Source: Halolactibacillus alkaliphilus (GTDB lineage: Bacteria; Bacillota; Bacilli; Bacillales; Amphibacillaceae). Taken from it: DNA of 64,000 nt. Under the pieces are notes generated by a model, which saw nothing but the letters and a program-made list of their open reading frames with translations, did no database searches and was not told the DNA's origin. The DNA is taken from assembly GCF_900115465.1 (NCBI RefSeq), contig NZ_FOWN01000001.1, positions 62,001-126,000 of the forward strand, given 5' to 3'. Below are positions 36,651 through 46,100 of this stretch, one piece after another; positions within the stretch are counted from its first letter, which is position 1; each line of letters opens with the position of its first letter. Both the position numbers and the translations under genes were made by a program.

Positions 36651-37985
36651 ATGAAGAAGTTTAAGGGTATATTGATTTTGCTTGTTCTTGCGGTTCTGAC
36701 TTTGACAGCATGTGGAGGGAACGGTGAGTCATCTACTGGTGATGTTACAGATGATAGCGAGGAGCAAGTAACAATCAAATTTTATAATTGGGATAATGAA
36801 GTAATGGCTAGAACAACTGCAGGTTATATTGAGCAGTTTGAAGCTGAAAATCCGAATATTAAGGTTGAATCTGTTTCGCTTGTGCCAGGTGATTCAATCG
36901 CAACTTTGGAAAATCTGGATATTTTACTCGCAGCAGGTGAATCTGTTGATGTAATGGCATTTCCAGCTGTAGATCGACTATATCAGCGTCAAGCAATGGG
37001 AGCACTACATCCATTAAATGAATTTTATGATAGCGAAGGTATTGATCCAACTGAAGAATATTATGTTAACCCATCAGTAGGCGATGATTACTATGGAATT
37101 CAATTTAATGCAACAACAAACTTTGTTTTAATCAATAAAGATGCACTAGACGCTGCTGGTTTAGAAGTACCTACAGCAGGGTGGACTTGGGATGATTTTG
37201 CAGAATATGCTGAAAAGTTGACAGTTGAGAAAGACGGAAAAACTCAATATGGAGCCTATTTCCACAGCTGGCCTTTATATATGAATCCTCCAGCACAAAC
37301 ATTAATGAAACACCCATTCTTACTAGAAGATGGTACAACGAACTTTACAGATCCGTCATATGCAAGACTATTTGAACTAAGAAAAAAAATGGAAGATAAC
37401 GGTAATGCGAAGCCTTTCAGAGATGTTTTAGGTGCTGATTTAAGCTATCGCGCAGAGTTCTTCAACGAAGAAGCCGCTATGTTACTGACAGGATCATGGA
37501 TGATCGGTGAAGTTGGAGATTTGGAAGCTAATCCGCATGATTTCAAAACTGCATTTGCTCCTGTTCCAGTGGTAAATGAGGGTGACAATACAGATTACTT
37601 TATGGGTGGAAATTACCTTGCGATTGGAAAATCATCAGACCATAAAGAGGCAGCATACAAATTTGCTCGCTTTATTTCAACAAACATGTCGGATGCACGT
37701 ACTGAGATTCCAGGTTGGACACAAGCCGATCTTGAGCCGTTTATTTTAGATATTATTGCAGGAAACGAAGAGTATTATGATGTTGATTCATTGTTGCACA
37801 CGGTTACTAGTGATGAAATCGGTTATCTAGATGCTTCACAAATAAGCATTGACTATAGTGGGGAGCTGGAAGAAATTCTAGTTGATGGTTTTGCTAAGCA
37901 TATGCTGAATAACGAGCCAGTTGATGAAGTAACAGAATGGATGATTGAAAGAGCTACTAGTATTATTGATTCTAAATCTGAATAA
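36651..37985 (+). CDS. ABC sugar transporter solute-binding lipoprotein, second system
   Basis: Lipid-anchored binding protein of 444 residues, family 1 (MalE-like). Its signal peptide has lipobox LTAC with Cys21, followed by a short Gly/Ser/Asp linker. GWTWDDFAEYAEKLTVEKDGK near 177-197 is the usual family segment. An earlier in-frame TTG (36627) is dismissed because AGGAGG is seven bases before ATG 36651. Unlike the first locus, the binding protein is encoded after the permeases. It has its own promoter and cre, and the terminator at 37992 separates it from the two-component system. Confidence 0.92.
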   Translation: MKKFKGILILLVLAVLTLTACGGNGESSTGDVTDDSEEQVTIKFYNWDNEVMARTTAGYIEQFEAENPNIKVESVSLVPGDSIATLENLDILLAAGESVDVMAFPAVDRLYQRQAMGALHPLNEFYDSEGIDPTEEYYVNPSVGDDYYGIQFNATTNFVLINKDALDAAGLEVPTAGWTWDDFAEYAEKLTVEKDGKTQYGAYFHSWPLYMNPPAQTLMKHPFLLEDGTTNFTDPSYARLFELRKKMEDNGNAKPFRDVLGADLSYRAEFFNEEAAMLLTGSWMIGEVGDLEANPHDFKTAFAPVPVVNEGDNTDYFMGGNYLAIGKSSDHKEAAYKFARFISTNMSDARTEIPGWTQADLEPFILDIIAGNEEYYDVDSLLHTVTSDEIGYLDASQISIDYSGELEEILVDGFAKHMLNNEPVDEVTEWMIERATSIIDSKSE

Positions 37986-37991
37986 TTAGAG

Positions 37992-38040
37992 CACAGCAGA
38001 CAAAGTTTCATTTTTGATTCTTTGTCTGCTGTGATTTCAT
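37992..38040 (+). terminator. Terminator after second binding-protein gene
   Basis: CACAGCAGACAAAG (37992-38005) pairs perfectly with CTTTGTCTGCTGTG (38020-38033), followed by ATTTCAT. Six bases after the stop codon. Confidence 0.85.
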
Positions 38041-38254
38041 ATAAGTTAGTCGTTTGAAATGCCGGAAGAAAACCAAACAATAATTAGGTGAGAAAAAAAT
38101 AATATAGCTATTTTAATTTGTTATAATAAGTTCTAGTAGTTTAAAAATATACAGTCTATATATACAAAATTATCCAATTATCATTTGATGAATTTATAGA
38201 AGGCATTGGAATATGGGTATTTATACACTGGTTTCTGTATAGGGGGGATTAAAA

Positions 38255-39955
38255 ATGCGAAGAGTGATTAAAAATTCATTTTACCGAAAATTACAATTAT
38301 CTTTCATTGCATTTTTAATTCTCCCTATTTTTTTAATATCATTATTTAACTATTCCATTTATAAGAATATTATCTTAGATAAAATCAAATTAAATAACGA
38401 ATCTGTTTTAAATGTTCTTAGCAATGATATAAACAAACTTTTTAATGATGTATTTTATGTTACACAACTTTTAGTGACAGACACAGATGTTATTAATGGG
38501 TTGACAGAACTTCAAAGAAGTAGCGCTATAAATTCTTTCGAAGACTTTAAGAGTTTTGGAGATCTGGTAGGAGTTTTGACTACCTCAGATATGAAAGCGT
38601 TTAATGTCAATGTAGATATGTTTATCATTAATAATGAGGGATTTATTTTCCCATCTATGAGAAATTTGAAATCGGTAAGTCACCTAAGAGAAGATTGGTT
38701 ACAATTTAATGGAAGTATAAATGAGGAACCTAGTGAGTACTTTCAGTGGGTAGGCCAGGTAAATAGTGAGAATGAACATTCATCTAGGTCAATATATTTT
38801 TCTAAAGTCATTGATGATCCAAGAACTGGTCAACAATTAGGTTTTTTGAACACGGCAATAGCCGAAGATTATTTCAGTAACCTGTTTGAACAAATTACCG
38901 TTGGGTCAGTAGTTATTGTAGATGAAGAAGATAATGTGATTTATGGATTGAATGAACATTCATCAATAGAAAATGGGGCGTTTATAAAAAATGAAGCTTT
39001 GCTATCCCCAGTTGATTGGAAGCTTATCTATTATACCTCGGAGAGGCAGCTAATAGAAGAGCTAAGAAAAACATTTTACCAATCATTGTCTATTATAGCT
39101 TTATTTATAATCTTGTTTATAGCAATTTCAATTGCCTTAGCAAATAAAATGCACTCTCCGCTAAAGCAATTACAACACGTTACTCAAACCTATGGAGAGG
39201 GTAATCGTTCTATCCGATATGATGTGAAGGGTAATGACGAGATCAATCGCTTAGGAAAAATGATGAATACTACATTTGACCAAGTGGAGCTATTAATTAC
39301 TAGAATTGAGCAGGAGAAAGAAAAGATAAAAGAACTTGAGATTAGTGCCCTCTTTTCACAAATTAGGCCGCACTTTTTAATGAACACGCTAAATTCAGTT
39401 AGATGCAACTTGATTTTAGTGGAGGATGTGTACCATTCTAATAAAATATACTCCCTTATGCTACTTTTGAGGAAATATTTAAATGCAAATAAACCGTCTA
39501 CTTTAAAAAATGAATGTGAGCTTTTAGAACACTATGTGGATATTATGAGTATGAGAAATGGAATTGAATTTAATCTTGAGTTTTTGATTCCCAAACACCT
39601 TCAATCCATGTATATACCTTTTTTAACCTTGCAACCTATTGTGGAGAACGCTATCATTCATGGCTTCTCATATGGGGAAAAGGGAACAATAAGTATTTGC
39701 GTGCATGAAAGAGAGGATTTAATAATCATAGAAGTAACAGATGATGGTAGGGGTTTAAAAGCTGAACAATGCCGGAAGGTTAATAGACGAATAGATAATA
39801 ATTCAATTGATGGAGATGAAGAGCATCAACCGATTGGTTTAGCTAATGTAAGTCAAAGGTTACATTTAATTTATGGGCAACGCGCAAATATTAAGGTCGA
39901 AAGTGAAGAAGGCTATGGAACAACTGTTGAAATTATAATTCCTTTTGTTAACTAA
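38255..39955 (+). CDS. YesM-family sensor histidine kinase, second system
   Basis: Sensor kinase of 566 residues. Membrane helix at about 16-38, extracellular sensor to about 275, second helix near 277-297, HAMP near 300-350, then the LytS/YesM kinase core. The phospho-acceptor is His373 in QIRPHFLMNTLNSVR; the N-box is PIVENAIIHGF and the G-box DDGRGL. Arginine replaces the usual asparagine two residues before the histidine, a minor deviation from NPHF. ATG 38255 follows GGGGGG. Partner regulator starts 19 bases after the stop. Confidence 0.9.
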   Translation: MRRVIKNSFYRKLQLSFIAFLILPIFLISLFNYSIYKNIILDKIKLNNESVLNVLSNDINKLFNDVFYVTQLLVTDTDVINGLTELQRSSAINSFEDFKSFGDLVGVLTTSDMKAFNVNVDMFIINNEGFIFPSMRNLKSVSHLREDWLQFNGSINEEPSEYFQWVGQVNSENEHSSRSIYFSKVIDDPRTGQQLGFLNTAIAEDYFSNLFEQITVGSVVIVDEEDNVIYGLNEHSSIENGAFIKNEALLSPVDWKLIYYTSERQLIEELRKTFYQSLSIIALFIILFIAISIALANKMHSPLKQLQHVTQTYGEGNRSIRYDVKGNDEINRLGKMMNTTFDQVELLITRIEQEKEKIKELEISALFSQIRPHFLMNTLNSVRCNLILVEDVYHSNKIYSLMLLLRKYLNANKPSTLKNECELLEHYVDIMSMRNGIEFNLEFLIPKHLQSMYIPFLTLQPIVENAIIHGFSYGEKGTISICVHEREDLIIIEVTDDGRGLKAEQCRKVNRRIDNNSIDGDEEHQPIGLANVSQRLHLIYGQRANIKVESEEGYGTTVEIIIPFVN

Positions 39956-39974
39956 TTACTGGGGGTGTTAAATA

Positions 39975-41531
39975 GTGTATAAAGTTATGGTTATTGATGA
40001 TGACATTCCTATGCTGAAATATATAAAACAGGCTGTCAACTGGAACGAAATTGGTTTAGAAGTTGTTTTTGAATCTTCGTCAAGCATTCAGGCTTTAGAG
40101 GCGCTAAGTGAAATTCAACCGGATATCCTTTTGACAGATATCGGCATCCCGGGTATCGATGGTATAGAATTAGCTAGAAGGGTAAAAAAGAAGAATGAGC
40201 AAGTAAGGATTACATTTTTAACATGCCATGAAGACTTCTCTTATGCAAAAAAAGCTATAAAACTGGAAGCAGATGATTATATACTAAAAGAAGAATTAAC
40301 TCCAAAAGTTTTAAAGGAAAGCTTGTTGAAAATGATTTCTAATTTAGATCAAAATCAAAATTCCACCCCGGATAATATAATTGATCGTCATAACTATGCT
40401 AGGCGTATATTTGTTGACAAATTACAAGAAGGTAGTGAAGATATAAATCTTTGCTTTAAAAAAATGAATGTGTCTTGGGATTTACCGGATTACAAAATTA
40501 TCATTGGTTATTTGCCTGTGAGTAATAGCATTATCTCAGATTATTATGCTCTATTAGAAAGTTTTTACAAACACCTTAGTGACTTCCTCTATGAAAATGA
40601 TCAAGTGGAGGTTTTTATAAATAATGACCACCTAATATGCATATATAATTATAAAGATAATATAAAAGTGCAAATAGAGTCTCAAATTAAGAAGTTGCTA
40701 GAAGCAGCGGCAGGGTATTGTTACAGTATGAACCATACTAGATGTTCTTTTTTATTAGTTAAAGATAAGTTGAATTTGAATAATTTAAGCGAGACCTACC
40801 GTGATATTATTAATCATCGAGAGCGCTATTTTTATAGTATTCCAAAGCAAATACAAGTAGTATCAGTTAGTAAAGAATCAGCATTTATACCATTAGGAAA
40901 CTTAATTGAGTCAGAAGAATATACTTTATTTAAGTATGTTGAGTTAAAAGATGAAGATAATATAAAAACTTGCATTAATAGAATAAAAAAAATAATATAT
41001 TCGAATCAAATAGAGCCTAACGATGTTTTAAGTGCACTGTTAACCATTGTAATTAAATTGGAACTAAATTTAATTACAGATAATAAAGTAGATTGTTTTA
41101 CAAAAGCTCTTAAATTGTGTTGGACAATGGAAGAAGTGCTTGCCATTTTTCAAGATAAGGTCATTCAAATGACAATTGAAGGAGAAAGTCAGTTATCAAT
41201 AAAAAATAAAATAAAAGGTATTCAAGATATAGACTCTTATATTGCGTTGCATTTGTCAGAAAATATAAGCTCGATAGATATGGCTAATCATTTGCACTTT
41301 AACCCTAGCTACTTCTCTCGATATTTTAAGAGGCTTACTGGTCATACATTTACTGATTATTCCTATAGGTACAAAATGACAGCAGCATGTCGGTTTTTAG
41401 TTGATTCCGATCAACCAGTTGAAGAGATTGCTCTTAAAGTGGGGTTTAATGAGCGCACATATTTTACTAAGGTTTTTAAAAAATATATCGGTCAAACACC
41501 TGGACAATATAGAAAAAGAGGCAATAATTAA
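39975..41531 (+). CDS. YesN-family response regulator, second system
   Basis: Response regulator of 518 residues. The receiver has VIDDD and phosphorylated Asp55 in LLTDIGIPG. The C-terminal AraC-type DNA-binding domain includes SSIDMANHLHFNPSYFSRYFKRLTG and VGFNERTYFTKVFKKYIGQTPGQYR. It starts with GTG at 39975 after CTGGGGGTG, like the first system's regulator. Probably activates the neighbouring transporter and the PL8 lyase gene. Confidence 0.9.
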   Translation: MYKVMVIDDDIPMLKYIKQAVNWNEIGLEVVFESSSSIQALEALSEIQPDILLTDIGIPGIDGIELARRVKKKNEQVRITFLTCHEDFSYAKKAIKLEADDYILKEELTPKVLKESLLKMISNLDQNQNSTPDNIIDRHNYARRIFVDKLQEGSEDINLCFKKMNVSWDLPDYKIIIGYLPVSNSIISDYYALLESFYKHLSDFLYENDQVEVFINNDHLICIYNYKDNIKVQIESQIKKLLEAAAGYCYSMNHTRCSFLLVKDKLNLNNLSETYRDIINHRERYFYSIPKQIQVVSVSKESAFIPLGNLIESEEYTLFKYVELKDEDNIKTCINRIKKIIYSNQIEPNDVLSALLTIVIKLELNLITDNKVDCFTKALKLCWTMEEVLAIFQDKVIQMTIEGESQLSIKNKIKGIQDIDSYIALHLSENISSIDMANHLHFNPSYFSRYFKRLTGHTFTDYSYRYKMTAACRFLVDSDQPVEEIALKVGFNERTYFTKVFKKYIGQTPGQYRKRGNN

Positions 41532-41582
41532 ATCAAAGTGTAAGTTCGATAGTATAGATAGACAGCGATAAGGAGTGATATA

Positions 41583-42212
41583 ATGGATTTAAAGGGTATA
41601 AAAGGTAGATTATATAATTTTGGAGAATTTGTGACAGCGCTTGCATATTTGAATTTTATGTGGATCTTATTTACTTTTTTGGGAGGGGTTTTATTAGGTG
41701 TTCACCCTTCCACTGTTGCATTATTTGCATCTTTAAGGAAGTGGAAGGAGGAGGGAGTGTATACTATTGGCTTTAAGGAGTTTAAGAATGAGTTTAAGAA
41801 GGAATTTAAAGATGCTAATATTCTAGGGGCATACCTTACCGCTATTTTATTGATGTTGATTTTTAATGGATTTTTAATATTTTTAAATCAGTCAATGGTT
41901 AATATATTTTTAAATGTGGTATACTTTTTATCCGTTGTTTTGACTATGATTTTATTTATATATGTTTATGCAGTATATGATTATTTTGAAAAAAAAGCTG
42001 TTACAACGGTTGTGTATGCCGTTGTAATTGGTATGGCTAATCCACTGGTAACTATCAAGCTAATTTTACTGATTTTTTTACTAGGTATTGCTATTTATAG
42101 TACAGCAGGAGTACCTATATTTTTCGGAATTAGTGCGATTTCGTATATAATTATGAAGAATGCACGTCGTATTTTCATGAAATTAGAGAGTCGTTCAATA
42201 GCTTTGGGATAG
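41583..42212 (+). CDS. YesL-family (DUF624) membrane protein, second copy
   Basis: Membrane protein of 209 residues, five hydrophobic segments, with the family pattern FTFLGGVLLGVHPSTVALFASLRKWKEEG near residues 30-58. It resembles the protein at 14119 in layout. In both loci DUF624 is encoded with YesMN and a CUT1 importer, supporting a role with these. ATG 41583 follows AAGGAG; 51 bases separate it from the regulator gene. Confidence 0.86.
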   Translation: MDLKGIKGRLYNFGEFVTALAYLNFMWILFTFLGGVLLGVHPSTVALFASLRKWKEEGVYTIGFKEFKNEFKKEFKDANILGAYLTAILLMLIFNGFLIFLNQSMVNIFLNVVYFLSVVLTMILFIYVYAVYDYFEKKAVTTVVYAVVIGMANPLVTIKLILLIFLLGIAIYSTAGVPIFFGISAISYIIMKNARRIFMKLESRSIALG

Positions 42213-42280
42213 TAACAAATTAGAATAAGTAGTGCTTATAAAGTGGATTGCATGCAATCTACTCTACACGTCTAGATTGA

Positions 42281-42355
42281 ATAATGATATTTCGTGAAAA
42301 TCGCTATTAAACTTAGTTTATAGCGGTTTTTTTATTAACTAAAAATTGTTATATA
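42281..42355 (+). repeat. Imperfect direct repeat left of PL8 gene, with terminator
   Basis: About 75 bases (ATAATGATATTTCGT..., a hairpin GCTAT..ATAGCGGTTTTT, then ATTAACTAAAAA) that resemble 48915-48988 on the other side of the PL8 gene. The embedded hairpin (CGCTATTAAAC 42302-42312 with GTTTATAGCG 42316-42325, one bulge, then seven T) is the terminator of the YesL gene. Confidence 0.6.
42302..42333 (+). terminator. Terminator after second YesL gene
   Basis: CGCTATTAAAC / GTTTATAGCG hairpin with a one-base bulge followed by GTTTTTTT, about 90 bases after the stop. Confidence 0.78.
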
Positions 42356-42427
42356 TCCTGGATTCAATGTTTTTGTCTCACCGTCTAGTACTTTTGAACA
42401 ATTTGTGCTAATTAATTTTGAACAGTT

Positions 42428-42880
42428 TTTTAGTCAAATAGGGTTTCACGGTATTTCTGAATATTGCGGTCAAAAAGAGCCACTTGGAGGTGCGGATGTT
42501 TTCACAGAAAGACCCCTGTTCTATTCATAGTCCTTAAACCATTTGTACAGTGCTTCTTAAGAAGGATAGCCTAGTTCCTGAATGACTGATGCTAATGGGT
42601 GATCGCATTTAATGTGGAGTTTTACAGCTTTTATTCTTTCTTCGTAAGAGCACATGGACATTCTCTCGCCCTATAGTTGTCCAAGAATATGTCAGCACCC
42701 CCCTGTGTAACGCCTATGTGTACGACAACTTTTCTGACGGCAATACGAGCATGTGGTACTTTTTGAATCAATAAATGCGACAACATGAATAATATTGGTC
42801 TCTTCTGAATTCAATACAATATGTATCTAAGGATCAAGTTTCGTTATAGAGTGAAGCACAACAATCATCTCTTTTATCAT
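42428..42880 (-). mobile_element. ISL3-family remnant with nested IS3-family fragment
   Basis: Read on the minus strand, about 42850-42710 encodes EETNIIHVVAFIDSKSTTCSYCRQKSCRTHRRYT, the zinc-finger N-terminus of an ISL3-type transposase. A sequence like an ISL3 end (ACCCTATTTGAC on the minus strand) lies near 42430-42445. Between them is an IS3-type orfA fragment that appears to have inserted. All parts are broken. Boundaries are approximate. Confidence 0.55.
42470..42661 (-). pseudogene. IS3-family orfA remnant
   Basis: From ATG 42661 on the minus strand: MSMCSYEERIKAVKLHIKCD..., then an in-frame stop after 34 codons (QELGYPS-stop), then EALYKWFKDYE and another stop. The helix-turn-helix pattern is that of IS3/IS150 orfA. 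orfB is absent. Just upstream, TGACATATTCTTGGACAAC (ending near 42694) resembles the left end of such an element. Confidence 0.7.
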
Positions 42881-43150
42881 AATATACTTTGTTTTAAATA
42901 TACCTTATCCCCAAAATGGTGTGTGAACCAATTCCCTATTGCCCAAGTACAGAGAAGGATTTCCACGGATGGATTATTTAACTCTTATTTTAAAAGAATT
43001 TTGGTAAAATAAATGCACAGCACAGTAAAAAAAATCCTCTTTTATTCTGGGTATAGTTGCTTAAAATGGTAGTGATAGCGTTAAAGGGAGGGGAGAATAT
43101 AGTAATAGGTATCAAGAGCCGAATAATTAGAAAAGGAGATGAATCAAAGT

Positions 43151-46100
43151 ATGATGAAAAAGACGACTGCTCGCGCACTTGTATTTATTTTAGTCTTTCA
43201 ATTATTACTACCTATTTTTGAAAGCGTTAACATTTTGGGGGCTCAAGGTCTCATAACAGAAGAAAGTGATTTCGAAGAGCTTTTGCTTGAAGAGGCCACA
43301 TCTAATTTGGTTAAAAACGGAAACTTTAACCATCGAGAGCATGCAGGATTATTCGCTCATTTGTGGAATCGCGATGAAAAACCACAGTATTGGGAGTTAA
43401 GGAATTGGGCAAACTCAAATGGAAACGAACCAATCGGTGATATTCTTGAAGAAGATGGACAGTCAGTTGTCGAGATTTCTCTCGATCGAACGGTTGGTTT
43501 CTTTCAGTATCACGAACGTATGCCTGTACATCCAACCACAACTTATAATATAAGCTCTAGGGTGAAAACAAAAGACATTCAAACACCACATCAATCAAAA
43601 AGAGCGATTTCATTAAGGGTGGAACAGTTTAGTGCTGGTAATCAATTATTACAAAGGAGAGACTATGATTATATTGAAAATCATAGTGGTGAGTCTGACT
43701 GGATTGATTTAGTTGGTGAAGTTACAACGTTAGAAAATACAGCAAGTATTATGATTGTTTTGATATTAGGAAATGTTTCGCCTGGAAACGGTTCAACAGG
43801 AACTATTTGGATTGAGTCGATGGAAATGGTGAAAGAATATACCCCAATTGAAAGCATATTATTTAATTCACCTGAGTACATAATGTCAAAAGGTGATCAA
43901 CAGGAAATTCCTTATACCATCACTCCCAGTAATGCTACTTCTAAAGAGTTAGAATGGATATCTGAAGATGAAGAAGTGGTAAGAGTGGTTGAAGGAGAAA
44001 TTACAGCCTTAAAATCTGGAGAAACCCGTATTATTGCTAGATCAAAAGTTGATTCAACCATAGAGGCTGTTGCTAAAGTAAAAGTTGTTGATGGAGAAAT
44101 CCCTATTCAAGAAATAGTTATTGAACAAGAGGATATGATTTTACAGGTCGGGCAAGGGGCTATTTTGAATGTTGGTATTATACCGGAAAATTCAATTTTC
44201 AACGAAGTTGATTGGCATACATCCGATAGCTCAATTGCAAGTGTTAATAAAGGTATTATCCGAGCGCTTCAACCTGGAAAAGTGACGATTCAATCAAGTG
44301 TTGGAGATGTTAGTGATTCTCTTGAAGTTACGGTTATTGAAGAAAAAGTTGATGAATATGACTTGATGAGAAAAAAATGGTTAGAACTTATAGTTCCTAA
44401 TGATTATATAGACTTAGGAAATGCACAAATTAGTGAGACTGTTGCCAATTTATCGAAAGAGGCTAGTGAAATATGGAGTGAGATGAATAAAGATAACAAT
44501 CGCTCATATTTATGGTCAGATGCAAAGAGCACTAGTAACTCAGCTGATGTGACGACTAATTATCGTTACTTAAATATACTAGCACAAGCCTATAGTACCG
44601 AGGGCAGTGATTTAAGAGGAAATGACAAGCTATTAAGAGATATTGTTGATGGATTAGAGTGGATGGATAAATACCGCTATAATAGTACTGGAATTGATTA
44701 TAATAATTGGTGGGATTGGCAAATAGGATCTCCTCAGCTACTGAATAATACAGTTGCCATTTTATATAATTATTTAACGGATAATCAAATTCAGAGATAT
44801 ATGAGTGCTGTTAAGACATATGTTCCTGATCCAACACGATACTATGGTGTTGGAGGAGCGACATGGCAAGTTCGAGCGGAGGCAGGTAATCTAGTAGATT
44901 TATTAAAAGTATCTACTATTCAAGGCGCTCTTTCAAAGGAGTCTGATAGAGTAGCTAAAGGAAGAGATTATTTCCCTGTAATAAATTTAGTAGGAGAGGG
45001 AAGAGGTAATGGCTTATATGCAGACGGTTCATTTATAGACCATGGTAATATAGCTTACACAGGAACATATGGTGTTGTCTTTTTGGGAACGATGTATGAT
45101 ATGGTTTATTTATTAGATGGTAGCCCATATGAATTAAAGAAAGATGATCTAAAAGATATTTATGACATGATATTAAACGCATTCCAACCAGTTATTTATA
45201 GAGGTTTAATGATGGATATGGTGAATGGAAGAGCGATATCGAGAGGAAACACGCAAGATATTGGTCATGGAAGGGGTGCAATTCAAAGAATCATTCAATA
45301 TTCCACAATCGCACCAGAGGAATACAAGGAAAAGTTAGAAAGTATGGTGAAATATTGGCTTTTATCAAATGATAGTATAGACATGGTTTCTCAATTCACA
45401 AGTGTTCCCGTAATTTCTAGGGCAAATGCAATCATTTCAGATAGCGATATTATTCCAAGAGGGCCACTAGTTGGGCATTATAATTTTGCTAACATGGATC
45501 GTGTTGTTCACCGCACCGAGAACTTTGTATTTGGTATTAGCATGTATTCTAATCGTATTGCTGCTTATGAGGGTAATATGAATGGAGAGAATCTAAAAGG
45601 ATACTATACAGGATCTGGTATGACATATCTTTATAATGATGACCTGACACAATATAGTGATAATTTCTGGCCGACTGTTGACTCATACCGATTACCAGGA
45701 ATAACAGTCGATGCAACAAAAGAGCTGCCAGTAGGTAAAGGGACTGGACGAACATCGCCCGAATCATGGGTTGGTGGTAGTTCCATAAAAGGCTTATATG
45801 GCACAGCTGGTATGAGCTTAGATCAAAGCATTTATGATATGTCATTAAAGGGTAAAAAGTCATGGTTTATGTTCGATGATGAGGTTGTCGCTCTCGGATC
45901 AGGCATAAACAGTGATGATGATCGCCCAATAGAAACCATTATAGAAAATCGTAAAACACGTGCCATTGGTGAGGATAGAATCTATATAGATGGCGAGGAG
46001 AGGCCTGCAGAGATAGGGTGGATTAAGCAAAGTCAGTCAGCTCAATGGGCACATTTAAGTGATAAAGTTGCTGGAAGTGACATAGGATATTATTTCCCTG

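Noticed and set aside
42245-42258. Perfect palindrome GATTGCATGCAATC considered as an operator or attachment site
   Set aside because: Single occurrence after a gene end, no promoter nearby and no partner copy seen.
42821-43012. 63-codon plus-strand open frame before the PL8 gene
   Set aside because: It lies in and beside IS debris, has no ribosome site and no recognisable content.
43073-43086. TGATAGCGTTAAAG considered as cre before the PL8 gene
   Set aside because: The closing CA is missing, so it is below the standard used for the other sites.
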